Under the pieces are notes generated by a model, which was given only the letters and a program-made list of their open reading frames with translations, had not been told where the DNA came from and did not search any database. A stretch of 20,893 nt of DNA from Pusillimonas sp. UBA6240 (GTDB lineage Bacteria; Pseudomonadota; Gammaproteobacteria; Burkholderiales; Burkholderiaceae_B): assembly GCA_002441445.1 (NCBI GenBank), contig DJWC01000006.1, positions 1 to 20,893 on the forward strand, read 5' to 3'. A program made the translations under genes and the position numbers. Of this stretch, positions 7,634 to 14,734 are shown one piece after another. The first letter of the stretch is position 1; every line of letters starts with the position of its first letter.

Positions 7634-7654
7634 ATTATACCCGTTCGGATATAA
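7634..7654 (-). promoter_or_regulatory. palindromic operator overlapping -10 box of the toxin-antitoxin pair
   Basis: TTATACCCG-TT-CGGATATAA (7635-7654, plus strand) is a nine-base inverted repeat with one mismatch. On the minus strand, TATAAT (7639-7634) ends directly before the toxin ATG. This arrangement fits antitoxin autorepression. The -35 is not clear. Confidence 0.6.
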
Positions 7655-7748
7655 AATACCACGACTTCAAACGGAAATACTTTAAAGAGCCCAGTCTTGG
7701 GTTGATAGTGACTGTGAGGGTTCAGTGACCATGTGGGAAATACGTGCT

Positions 7749-7770
7749 GCGGCTACGCTAGCGTAACCGC
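7749..7770. repeat. inverted repeat between the toxin gene and the FAH gene
   Basis: GCGGCTACGC (7749-7758) and GCGTAACCGC (7761-7770) form a nearly perfect hairpin with one mismatch. It lies upstream of the toxin gene and downstream of the FAH gene, both on the minus strand. There is no T-run. Confidence 0.4.
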
Positions 7771-7780
7771 ACATCCGGCG

Positions 7781-7799
7781 GGGCGTACTTTGCACGCCC
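7781..7799 (-). terminator. possible weak terminator hairpin after the minus-strand FAH gene
   Basis: GGGCGT-ACTTTGC-ACGCCC forms a six-pair stem with a seven-base loop, 25 bases after the FAH stop in the direction of transcription. No T-run follows, so termination is uncertain. Confidence 0.35.
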
Positions 7800-7824
7800 G
7801 GCAGCAATGGCGACTTTGGAGGGC

Positions 7825-8796
7825 TTAGGCTGCGGCTATGACGCTATTCTTCAGCACGCCTATTTTTTCTATTTCGCATTCGATCTCATCGCCCGGCTGC
7901 AGGTAGCCTTTGGCGGGGACGATGCCGTTGCCGCCGGACCATTTGCCGCCTAGTTCTTTATCGGTGGACCAGGCGGTGCCGCTGGGGGTGCCGGTGATGA
8001 TGACCATGCCGGGGCGCAGGGTGAGGTTGATCGAAAATACGTGGATCAGCTCGGCGACGCTCCAGATCATCTGCGAGGTATTGCTGTTTTGGCGGAGCTC
8101 GCCGTTCACACGGGAGCTGATGTTCAGGACCTGGGGGTCTGGGATGTCGTCGGTGGTGACGATGAAGGGGCCCAGGGGAGCGCTGGTGTCGAAGACTTTG
8201 CCGCGGCCGAGCTCGTACCAGGTAGTGCCGTCGGGACGGTAGCGCACCTGCCGGTCTCTGGCGGTGACGTCGTTCACGATGGTGTAGCCGAATACGTGTT
8301 CTAGCGCTTTTTCTTTGGGGATGTGACGGCCCGGCTTGCCGATGACGATGGCCAGTTCCACTTCGCCGTCCAGCTTCTTGGTCAGGATCGGATCCAGCAC
8401 GATATTTCCCAAATGGGGCACGACGCAGTCCGCCGTTTTGACGAAGAATTCGGGTTCCTTGCCGCTGGTGTCCGAGCTGGCTTTTTCAGCATTGTGGCTC
8501 AAGTAATTGCTGCCCGCGCACAATATGGTGGTCGGCATGATGGGCGCGGCCAATTGCGCGACGCCCAGATCGATGCTGCCGGCGCCCGTCCGGCGGCTGA
8601 TTTCCAGGGCCTTTTTGGCCAGGGGAATGGCAAGCTCCTGCTTGGCGATGACTTCCTGCATGGTGGAAAAGCACTGGACGTCGGGCCCCAGCGCCCCGGC
8701 CTGCTGCTGCTCGATGGACAATGGATCAACCAGTTTCGGCCCATCTACGATGCCAACGCGTGTTTTGCCTTCGTGCAAGTAGCTTGCAAATTTCAT
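7825..8796 (-). CDS. fumarylacetoacetate hydrolase (FAH) family protein, paralogue 1
   Basis: A 323-residue FAH-superfamily enzyme. These metal-dependent enzymes hydrolyse or isomerise beta-diketo or acylpyruvate compounds, often in aromatic or sugar-acid catabolism. The metal triad is visible: Glu145 and Glu147 in LDGEVELAIVIG and Asp176 in TIVNDVTARD. Other marks are ILCAGSNYLSHN (91-102), YELGRGKVFDTSAPLGPF (194-211) and GMVIITGTPSGTAW (263-276). The N-terminal 80 residues form the usual cap region. GGAG at 8806-8809 (complement strand) supports the ATG at 8796. It lies downstream of a Bug gene on the same strand, but a clear terminator sits between them, so it may have its own promoter or depend on readthrough. 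It is only distantly similar to the FAH protein at 11371. Confidence 0.9.
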   Translation of the reverse strand: MKFASYLHEGKTRVGIVDGPKLVDPLSIEQQQAGALGPDVQCFSTMQEVIAKQELAIPLAKKALEISRRTGAGSIDLGVAQLAAPIMPTTILCAGSNYLSHNAEKASSDTSGKEPEFFVKTADCVVPHLGNIVLDPILTKKLDGEVELAIVIGKPGRHIPKEKALEHVFGYTIVNDVTARDRQVRYRPDGTTWYELGRGKVFDTSAPLGPFIVTTDDIPDPQVLNISSRVNGELRQNSNTSQMIWSVAELIHVFSINLTLRPGMVIITGTPSGTAWSTDKELGGKWSGGNGIVPAKGYLQPGDEIECEIEKIGVLKNSVIAAA

Positions 8797-8851
8797 CAGT
8801 GAATACTCCGTGAACCTATCTTCGCTGTCTGGGAAGAGGGCCGCTATGCCA

Positions 8852-8883
8852 GAAAAAATGCGCCCCTCTTTGACGAAGGGCGC
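8852..8883 (-). terminator. intrinsic terminator between the Bug gene and the FAH gene
   Basis: Reading the minus strand from the Bug stop, GCGCCC pairs with GGGCGC (8878-8883 with 8860-8865), extended by two more pairs after one mismatch. It is followed within one base by six T's (8858-8853). It lies 19 bases past the Bug stop and would end the Bug message before the FAH gene. Confidence 0.8.
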
Positions 8884-8901
8884 GGGATAAGTGATTTGGT
8901 G

Positions 8902-9870
8902 TCAGTTGACCTTGCCTATGGCCTTGATCACTTGCGCCTGCTGCTTTTCGTCCGTATGCCAGAAGGCATCGAATTCCGGCGCGTCCAGGTATTGGATGGG
9001 CGTACCCATGCCTTCCATGACCTTTTCAAACTCAGGCGTGGCGATGGCTTTCTTTGCGGCTTCGCGAAGCACGGTCTTGACGTCGTTGGGCAGGCCCGCC
9101 GGCGCGAAAAGCCCCGCCCACAAATAATATTCCGCGTCCATGCCGAGTTCCTTCAATGTGGGGACATCGGGCAGGGCGGCCAGCCTTTCGGCGCTTTGCA
9201 CGGCTAGCGGGCGGAATGTGCCATTCTTGATGTGCTGCGATGTGTTGCCATAGGTTTGAGAGGTGGCTTGCACATGGCCGCCCAGCAGGGCCGATACCTG
9301 TTCGCCGCCGCCGCCATAGGGTACATGCAGCAGCTTGATGCCCGCCGCCTGGGCGAAGCGTTCCATGGCGACATGGGTGGTGCCGTACATGCCGGACGAA
9401 CTGAAGCTGATGGAACCCGGGTCCTTCTTGGCGTCGTCGATGAACTGCTGCAGCGTTTGCCACTTGCTGTCGCTGCGCACCGAAATGACGGTGGGGTCGG
9501 CGGAAACGCGCGCAATGCCCTCGAACTGCGATGTGGAGTAAGAAGGCTTCTTGCCTTGCAGCTCGTCCGCCACGGGGATGGCCGAAATGCTGGGCAGCCC
9601 CATCATGATCGTATAGCCGTCCGGCGCTGCTTTGGCCGCATGGGCCATGCCGATGCCGCCGCCCGCCCCCGCCTTGTTTTCAACGACGATGGGCTGGCCC
9701 AGTATCTTGGACATCAGCATTGCCAAGGGCCGGCCGGTGGTGTCGGACACCCCGCCAGGAGAAAACGGCACCACCATGGTGATCGGGCGCGACGGGTAGT
9801 CGGCGGCAAGGGCTGTATGGCTTGCGCCCAGCGCCAATAGCGCACATGCGGCTATGTTGAGAAGTTTCAA
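8902..9870 (-). CDS. Bug/TctC-family periplasmic solute receptor
   Basis: Carboxylate-type receptor with the Bug motifs ITMVVPFSPGG, VENKAGAGGG, APDGYTIM, HVPYGGGG and LFAPAGLPNDV. I start it at the TTG at 9870, giving 322 residues (usual for the family): GGAGA lies six bases upstream and the product begins MKLLNIAACALLALGASHTA with a clean signal peptide cut after ALA. An ATG at 9939 is in frame, but it adds 23 residues ahead of the signal peptide, passes through a run of nine A's in the coding strand, and lacks a ribosome site. An intrinsic terminator follows the stop. It may import the substrate of the FAH enzyme downstream. This is inferred from position only. Confidence 0.88.
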   Translation of the reverse strand: MKLLNIAACALLALGASHTALAADYPSRPITMVVPFSPGGVSDTTGRPLAMLMSKILGQPIVVENKAGAGGGIGMAHAAKAAPDGYTIMMGLPSISAIPVADELQGKKPSYSTSQFEGIARVSADPTVISVRSDSKWQTLQQFIDDAKKDPGSISFSSSGMYGTTHVAMERFAQAAGIKLLHVPYGGGGEQVSALLGGHVQATSQTYGNTSQHIKNGTFRPLAVQSAERLAALPDVPTLKELGMDAEYYLWAGLFAPAGLPNDVKTVLREAAKKAIATPEFEKVMEGMGTPIQYLDAPEFDAFWHTDEKQQAQVIKAIGKVN

Positions 9871-10034
9871 GGTTGTCTCCACGACAGTGACATGACGGGT
9901 AATGCGCCGGCACATTGCAGACGCTTTTTTTTTGTGCATTCAGTATATCCTGCAAGGCACGGAATTTTCTGTTGAATCCGGACCAGGCGACGGGCATACG
10001 CCGCAGAATATTTCGAAGCCGGCTATTGGGCGAC

Positions 10035-10060
10035 GCCGCATTGGCCGGGCCCGATGCGGC
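10035..10060 (-). terminator. hairpin between two same-strand Bug genes
   Basis: GCCGCATTGG (10035-10044) pairs with CCGATGCGGC (10051-10060), one G-T pair included, around a six-base loop. It lies 44 bases after the stop of the Bug gene at 10104-11195. There is no T-run, so it could be a factor-dependent stop or a 3'-end stabiliser. Confidence 0.45.
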
Positions 10061-10103
10061 GGGATGGCGCGGCGGCAGGCAGCGGCGCCGCGCTCAGGGC
10101 CGT

Positions 10104-11195
10104 TTATTCCAGCTTGAAGTCGCTGCTGCGCACCACCTCGCCCCACACCTTGGATTCTTCTTCCAGATACCGGCCCAGTTCTTCCGGCGAGCTGAGCCTG
10201 ACGTCCACGCCGGCGTTGGCCAGGGCGCTTACGGCTTCGGGAGAGCTCAAACCCTTGCGCACGGCGCTGTTCAGCGTATCGACGATATCCTTGGGCATGC
10301 CGGCGGGGCCGACCAGGGCCAGCCAGACCACGGCGTTATAGTCCTTGACGCCGGCTTCGTCCAGGCTGGGCACATCCGGCAACTGGGCCGAGCGTTCCTT
10401 GCTGGTAACCGCGAGCGCCTTCAGTTTTTTGGTGCGCACGTGCGGCAGGCCATTGGAAACGGCGGCGAAGCTGACGTCCACGAATCCAGCGGCCAGATCC
10501 TGCATGGCTTGCGCGCTGCCTTTATAAGGCACATGCACCAGCTTGGCGCCGGACTTCGTTATGAAATGCGCGGTCATCAAGTGCTGGGCGCTGCCATTGC
10601 CGGACGTGCCGTAGTGCACCGGCGTGGGGCTTTTCTTCGTGTATTCGATCAGTTCCTGCACGTTGTTGACGGGCACGTTGGCGTTCACGAACAGTACATA
10701 AGGGCTATCGGCGAGCAAGGCGATGGGCGTGAAGCTCTTGAGGGGATCGTAGGTCAAGTCCTTGTACAGCAGATGGCTGGTGACGTGGTTGGACGAGATC
10801 ACCGCCAGGGTGTAGCCATCGGGCGCGGATTTTGCGACGTAATCGGTGCCTATGGTCGAGCCCGCGCCCGCCTTGTTTTCCACCACGAAAGAGCCGCCCA
10901 GTATGGTGCTCAGCTGCTGCGCCATGACGCGCGCGGCCACGTCGGTGAAGCCGCCCGCCGCAAAAGGGACGATGACTTTGACGGGGCGGTCCGGGTAGGC
11001 GGCCCGCGCGCTTTGGGCGGACAGGCCCAACACTGCGGCCAACCCCGCGGCGCTCAGGGCTTTGCCCAGCGGCCGCGTCTTGCGGGCCAAGACTTTTGCC
11101 GCTTGCAGCACCCGGCCGGCGCGCTGCCGGGACGCCGCGTGTGCATGGGCGGGTGTGACTGATTCGGGATAATGCGTAATATGGCGATCAAACAT
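10104..11195 (-). CDS. Bug/TctC-family solute receptor with long N-terminal region
   Basis: A Bug receptor with VKVIVPFAAGG, VENKAGAGS, APDGYTLAV, HVPYKGSAQAM and LVGPAGMPKDI. The start is taken at ATG 11195, with GGAGA five bases upstream, giving 363 residues. The mature-like part (AAYPDRPVKV) begins only at about residue 65. Before it lie about 45 charged residues and a hydrophobic stretch (LSAAGLAAVLGLSAQSARA). Normal Bug signal peptides are 20-30 residues. The Bug protein at 15507 has the same oddity. The gene is divergent from the FAH-Rid-hydrolase operon, and the two share a 175-base control region with operator-like sites, so they are probably coregulated. Confidence 0.87.
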   Translation of the reverse strand: MFDRHITHYPESVTPAHAHAASRQRAGRVLQAAKVLARKTRPLGKALSAAGLAAVLGLSAQSARAAYPDRPVKVIVPFAAGGFTDVAARVMAQQLSTILGGSFVVENKAGAGSTIGTDYVAKSAPDGYTLAVISSNHVTSHLLYKDLTYDPLKSFTPIALLADSPYVLFVNANVPVNNVQELIEYTKKSPTPVHYGTSGNGSAQHLMTAHFITKSGAKLVHVPYKGSAQAMQDLAAGFVDVSFAAVSNGLPHVRTKKLKALAVTSKERSAQLPDVPSLDEAGVKDYNAVVWLALVGPAGMPKDIVDTLNSAVRKGLSSPEAVSALANAGVDVRLSSPEELGRYLEEESKVWGEVVRSSDFKLE

Positions 11196-11306
11196 CGCTG
11201 TCTCCTGTTCATGCCGCAGAACGGCTGGGGAAGTATTTTCGAAAAGCATGCGCACTCCGCCTGGCTGGCGGCTCAGCATGCCGCCGGCTGTGATGGGGTG
11301 TCACGG

Positions 11307-11356
11307 TTGACATTCTGCCACAAATGGTTGATCATTTCTAGCAAGTGGTACAACCA
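11307..11356 (+). promoter_or_regulatory. promoter and operator-like sites in the divergent Bug / FAH control region
   Basis: TTGACA (11307-11312), 17 bases and GATCAT (11330-11335) make a good sigma-70-like promoter for the FAH operon, with GGAGAG (11361-11366) as ribosome site. ATGGTTGATCA (11324-11334) covers the -10, and TGGT-ACA-ACCA (11346-11356) lies near the predicted start point. The second is exactly the TGGTNNNACCA pattern known for PdhR-like FadR-family regulators. Repression by the local GntR protein is inferred. Confidence 0.6.
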
Positions 11357-11370
11357 ATATGGAGAGCTAA

Positions 11371-12225
11371 ATGAAGGTAGGCGCATTAAAGGTAAACGGC
11401 GAAAAAGCATACGGCCGGGTGGAAGATGGCAAGTTTTTCCCGTTTACATTGGACGGCAAGCCCGTCAATGACCTGGTGGACATAATCGAACATCAAGCCA
11501 GGCTGGCTACGGACGGCCAGGGCATGAAACTGGATGGCCAGCAGCTTCTGGCGCCGATTGGTCCATTGCGCAAGAATATTTTCTGCGTCGGCAAGAATTA
11601 TGTGGACCATTCCCGCGAATTCGCGAAAAGCGGTTTCGACAACACGGACAAGCTGGACCTGCCCCAGCATCCCATCATCTTCACCAAGGCGTCCACCACG
11701 GTGGCCAATCCCGGCCAGGCGGTGGCAGCGGCATCGGATCCCACCAATTCCATCGACTACGAAGGCGAACTGGGCGTGGTCATCGGCCGGCGCTGCAAGG
11801 GCGTTTCGGCGAACGAGGCCATGGATTACGTGTACGGCTATACCATCATCAACGACCTGACTTCGCGCGAATTGCAGAAGCGGCACAACCAATGGTTCAT
11901 CGGCAAGAACCTGGACAACTTCTGCCCGGTCGGGCCCTGGGTGGTGACGGCGGACGAAGTCGGCCCGCTGGGCGAAATCCGCCTGCAGACGCGCGTCAAT
12001 GGCGAAGTGCGCCAATCCGCCGTATTGAAAGATTTGATTTTCGACGTGCCGACGATCATCTCCACGCTGGCCGCCTATGCCACGCTGGAGCCGGGCGACG
12101 TCATCGCCACGGGCACGCCGGTGGGGGTGGGCATCGGCTTCAACCCGCCGCGTTTCCTGAAGGCGGGCGATACGGTCAGCGTCACCATCGACAAGCTGGG
12201 CGAGCTGGTCACCACCATTGAATAA
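11371..12225 (+). CDS. fumarylacetoacetate hydrolase (FAH) family protein, paralogue 2
   Basis: A 284-residue FAH-family enzyme, close in layout to acylpyruvases, ureidoglycolate-lyase-like and hydroxyhepta-diene-dioate isomerase-like members. The metal ligands are Glu131 and Glu133 (DYEGELGVVIG) and Asp162 (YTIINDLTSRE). Also typical are IFCVGKNYVDHSREF (70-84), HPIIFTKASTTV (100-111), GKNLDNFCPVGPWVVT (178-193) and GDVIATGTPVGVGIG (242-256). The ATG has GGAGAG ten bases upstream. It is the first gene of a probable three-gene operon with the Rid-domain protein and a hydrolase. Likely chemistry is hydrolysis or tautomerisation of a 2-oxo or 2,4-dioxo acid, but the substrate cannot be told. 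Confidence 0.92.
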   Translation: MKVGALKVNGEKAYGRVEDGKFFPFTLDGKPVNDLVDIIEHQARLATDGQGMKLDGQQLLAPIGPLRKNIFCVGKNYVDHSREFAKSGFDNTDKLDLPQHPIIFTKASTTVANPGQAVAAASDPTNSIDYEGELGVVIGRRCKGVSANEAMDYVYGYTIINDLTSRELQKRHNQWFIGKNLDNFCPVGPWVVTADEVGPLGEIRLQTRVNGEVRQSAVLKDLIFDVPTIISTLAAYATLEPGDVIATGTPVGVGIGFNPPRFLKAGDTVSVTIDKLGELVTTIE

Positions 12226-12268
12226 GATGGCCGGCAGCCATGGCAAACAGCTTGATAAGCGGGGGATT

Positions 12269-13564
12269 ATGACGATTGAGCGTTTTTCGGTCGCCACCTA
12301 TGGGTCGGCGCGCATTGTCCATGCGCCGGTGGTGCGCGCGGGGAATTGGGTTTTCGGCACGGGCTTGCGCGCCGTGGACGCCTCCGGCCAGTTGGACCAG
12401 GGGGTTCTGCGCATGGGCCGGCCGCTGGATGCTCCGCCCAAGGCGGAACGCGAGGCCGCCTATATTTTCAGCGCCATGCAGCGCCAGTTGCAGGCGGCGG
12501 GCAGCGATTTATCGCGCGTGGCGCGGCTGGATCAGTACTATCCGGACTGGCCCGCGGTGGACCCTTACCATTGCGCCCGCAAGGCGGCCATGAAGGGCAA
12601 GGTGTCGCCCAGCACATCGGTGCTGGTGGAGGGCCTGCTGAACACGGATGCCGACATGGACATCCAGGTAATGGCGGCCACGGCCGACAGCGGTTTCGAG
12701 GTGGGGCCGGTGGCCTCGCCCACGCTGGGCGCCCCGAAGGAATCCGGCTATAGTCCCTGCCTGCGCGCGGGCGACCTGATCTTTGTCGCCGGGCAATTGG
12801 CGCGCGACAGCAGCGGCAATATCGCCCCCGAGGCGCGCGTGCCGGATACCCAGCTCTGGAAAGGCACCCGCATCAAACTGGAAACGGATTATCTGATCCG
12901 CGAAAGGCTGGTGCCGGCCCTGGAAGCGGGCGGCAGTGAATTGGGCCTGATACTCAAGGCCCAGGTCTACCTTAGCCATGAAGCCGATCTGCCCGCATTC
13001 TTGCAGGTCTGGGAACAGGCGTTTGGCGGCAAGGCGCCGCCGACCACGATTGTGCCGGTCCGCCATCCAGCCTTCGGTACGCGCGATGCCACGCTCGAGG
13101 TGAATGTCATCGCCGCGCATGCCAGCGCGCGCGACCGGGTGGTGGATATCGACTGCGATGTCGAGCTGATTTCCCGCAACATGGTGCCTGCGCGGCGTTT
13201 CGACGACTTGCTGTTCTGCGCGGGCCTGATGGCCATAGACCGCGACGGCTTGGCGCCCGCGGCGCGGATCAGCGCGGGCACGCCTTATTTCGATGATTCC
13301 ACCGGCGCGCAAATGGCCGACATCCTTGAAAAAGCGGGCAAGATTTTCGCGGCGGCGGGCAGCGACCTGAACAATGTGGTGCGCGCCCTGCACTTCCAGA
13401 CCGACTTGTCGACGTTCAGCAATGCCTATGAAAAATGGCGCATGGTGATCGGCGATGTCGGGCTGCCGTTTTCGTCCGTCCAGGTGAATCCGTCGCTCTT
13501 CGTTCCCGGCGCGGAACTGATCGTCGATTTGATTGGTTATGTATCTGTATCCACAAAGGAGTAA
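12269..13564 (+). CDS. three-domain RidA/YjgF-like protein (single-chain Rid repeat)
   Basis: A 431-residue protein built of three consecutive RidA-like domains, at about residues 15-140, 160-285 and 295-426. Each repeats the Rid pattern: a strand with FxxG/AGxxAxD (WVFGTGLRAVD, LIFVAGQLARD, LLFCAGLMAID), an AGSDL or GGSEL helix cap, and a V/YxxD-like strand. RidA is normally a homotrimer of 130-residue subunits that deaminates reactive enamines/imines using an arginine in the ARxxVEV strand. That strand is STSVLVE (114-120), PTTIVPV (258-264) and FSSVQV (401-406) here, so all three lack the arginine. I start at ATG 12269. Earlier TTG/ATG starts (12218, 12227) would overlap or follow the FAH stop without a good ribosome site. 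The hydrolase begins four bases after the stop. Confidence 0.82.
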   Translation: MTIERFSVATYGSARIVHAPVVRAGNWVFGTGLRAVDASGQLDQGVLRMGRPLDAPPKAEREAAYIFSAMQRQLQAAGSDLSRVARLDQYYPDWPAVDPYHCARKAAMKGKVSPSTSVLVEGLLNTDADMDIQVMAATADSGFEVGPVASPTLGAPKESGYSPCLRAGDLIFVAGQLARDSSGNIAPEARVPDTQLWKGTRIKLETDYLIRERLVPALEAGGSELGLILKAQVYLSHEADLPAFLQVWEQAFGGKAPPTTIVPVRHPAFGTRDATLEVNVIAAHASARDRVVDIDCDVELISRNMVPARRFDDLLFCAGLMAIDRDGLAPAARISAGTPYFDDSTGAQMADILEKAGKIFAAAGSDLNNVVRALHFQTDLSTFSNAYEKWRMVIGDVGLPFSSVQVNPSLFVPGAELIVDLIGYVSVSTKE

Positions 13565-13567
13565 ACA

Positions 13568-14491
13568 GTGTCTCAAATAATTGAAGAAACCGCCGTGCAA
13601 AGCCAGGATCACTGGTCGGACAAAGACGGAACCCGCCTGTTCCTGCGCGAAAAGTACGTAGGCAACCCAGCCGACAGCAAGGGCATCATCCTGTTCGTGC
13701 ACGGTTCGTCCATGGCCTCTACGCCGACCTTCGACCTGCATGTGGAAGGCCGGCCGAACTCGTCCGTCATGGAGTATTTCGCGCGCCTGGGCTACAACAC
13801 CTGGTGCGTGGACATGGAAGGCTATGGCCGGTCCACCAAAGACCGCCGCAATAATTCCGACATTGCCACCGGCGCGCGCAACTGCGCCCAGGCGGCCGAA
13901 TACATCGCTTCGGTGCGCGGCAATACCCCGCTGCATCTGTACGGCATTTCGTCGGGCGCCCTGCGCGCGGCGCTGTTCGCCCAGAATCACCCGGAACGCG
14001 TCGGCAGGCTGGCGCTGGACGCCTTCGTCTATACCGGCCAGGGCAGCCCCACGCTGGCCGACCGTACCAAAAAGCTGCCGCAATTCAAGGCTTCCGTCAC
14101 CCGGCCCATAGACCGCAAGTTCGTCCATTCCATATTCGAGCGCGACCATCCCGGCACCGCCGACCCGCGCGTGGTGGACCGCTTCGCGGACGAGATCCTG
14201 GCGCTGGACAGCGAAATGCCCAACGGCACCTACATCGATATGTGCGAAAACCTGCCGGTAGTCGATCCCGCCAAGATCCTGGCGCCCACCATCGTCATGC
14301 GCGGCGAGTACGACGGCATTGCGTCGCTGGAAGACTTGCTGGACTTCTATGTGAAGCTGCCCAATACCGACAAGCACTTCGCCATCATGCCCGGCATCGC
14401 GCATGCTAGTTTCCAGCAGAAGAACTACATGATGGTGTACCACATCCTGCGCTCGTTCCTGGAACAGCCCGAGCCGGTATACAAGGCGTAA
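13568..14491 (+). CDS. alpha/beta-hydrolase, last gene of the FAH-Rid operon
   Basis: A 307-residue alpha/beta-hydrolase with a GTG start and AAGGAG (13556-13561) six bases upstream. FVHGSSMA (43-50) is the oxyanion region. YGISSGAL holds the nucleophile Ser128 in G-x-S-x-G. The likely acid is Asp249 in GEYDG and the base is His279 in GIAHASF. No export signal is seen, so it is cytoplasmic. VDMEGYGRSTKDRRNNSD (81-98) is a loop typical of lysophospholipase- and C-C-hydrolase-like members. Four bases separate it from the Rid gene and a strong terminator follows, so it closes the operon. It may cleave an ester or a C-C bond in the product of the FAH-type enzyme. The substrate is unknown. Confidence 0.88.
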   Translation: MSQIIEETAVQSQDHWSDKDGTRLFLREKYVGNPADSKGIILFVHGSSMASTPTFDLHVEGRPNSSVMEYFARLGYNTWCVDMEGYGRSTKDRRNNSDIATGARNCAQAAEYIASVRGNTPLHLYGISSGALRAALFAQNHPERVGRLALDAFVYTGQGSPTLADRTKKLPQFKASVTRPIDRKFVHSIFERDHPGTADPRVVDRFADEILALDSEMPNGTYIDMCENLPVVDPAKILAPTIVMRGEYDGIASLEDLLDFYVKLPNTDKHFAIMPGIAHASFQQKNYMMVYHILRSFLEQPEPVYKA

Positions 14492-14521
14492 AACCGCTGT
14501 TGTTTTTGTTCGTTGCGAGAG

Positions 14522-14554
14522 GCCCGGCATGTAAAGCGCCGGGCTTCTTCGTTT
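14522..14554 (+). terminator. intrinsic terminator of the FAH-Rid-hydrolase operon
   Basis: GCCCGGC (14522-14528) and GCCGGGC (14538-14544) pair perfectly around a nine-base loop, followed by TTCTTCGTTT. It begins 30 bases after the hydrolase stop. This is the clearest plus-strand terminator in the window. Confidence 0.85.
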
Positions 14555-14618
14555 CTGGCTGGGGGGACTTTGTATAGGCTTGCCGCGGGGGCGTGGCGCA
14601 GCGCTAGCCGCGCATGCC

Positions 14619-14637
14619 TGAGTCCGAGGCGGACTCA
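14619..14637. repeat. short perfect inverted repeat between terminator and MazEF pair
   Basis: TGAGTCCG-AGG-CGGACTCA: an eight-pair stem with a three-base loop. It lies 98 bases before the antitoxin gene. No T-run follows. It could be a second terminator or a protein site. Confidence 0.5.
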
Positions 14638-14683
14638 TCACGGCTCATGAGAAAGGCATCGGCCCCAGGAGTTTGATCTGAGG

Positions 14684-14713
14684 TTGCTATGTGAGTATCA
14701 TGATACTTAATAT
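14684..14713 (+). promoter_or_regulatory. promoter and palindromic operator of the MazEF-type pair
   Basis: AGTATCATGATACT (14694-14707) is a perfect 14-base palindrome. It lies between TTGCTA (14684-14689) and TAATAT (14708-14713), which together could be a -35/-10 pair with an 18-base gap. This is the expected place for autorepression by the toxin-antitoxin complex. Confidence 0.6.
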
Positions 14714-14734
14714 GACAAATGAACAGGTAATTTT

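Noticed and set aside
9925..9933. Run of nine T's as a possible phase-variation tract
   Set aside because: With the preferred TTG start at 9870 it lies outside the coding region, and its length is not exceptional.
14605..14640. Hammerhead-ribozyme-like string on the minus strand (TGATGAGTCCG followed by CGGACTCA)
   Set aside because: The GAAA needed after stem II is missing, so the core cannot form. It is just a short inverted repeat.
12509..14641. Long minus-strand open frame (710 codons) opposite the Rid and hydrolase genes
   Set aside because: Its translation is Arg/His/Gly-rich with no domain, as expected from the complement of GC-rich coding DNA. The plus-strand genes have clear families.
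14665..14690. AGGAGTTTGATCTGAGG resembles the start of 16S rRNA
   Set aside because: Only a short partial match, with no rRNA sequence following.
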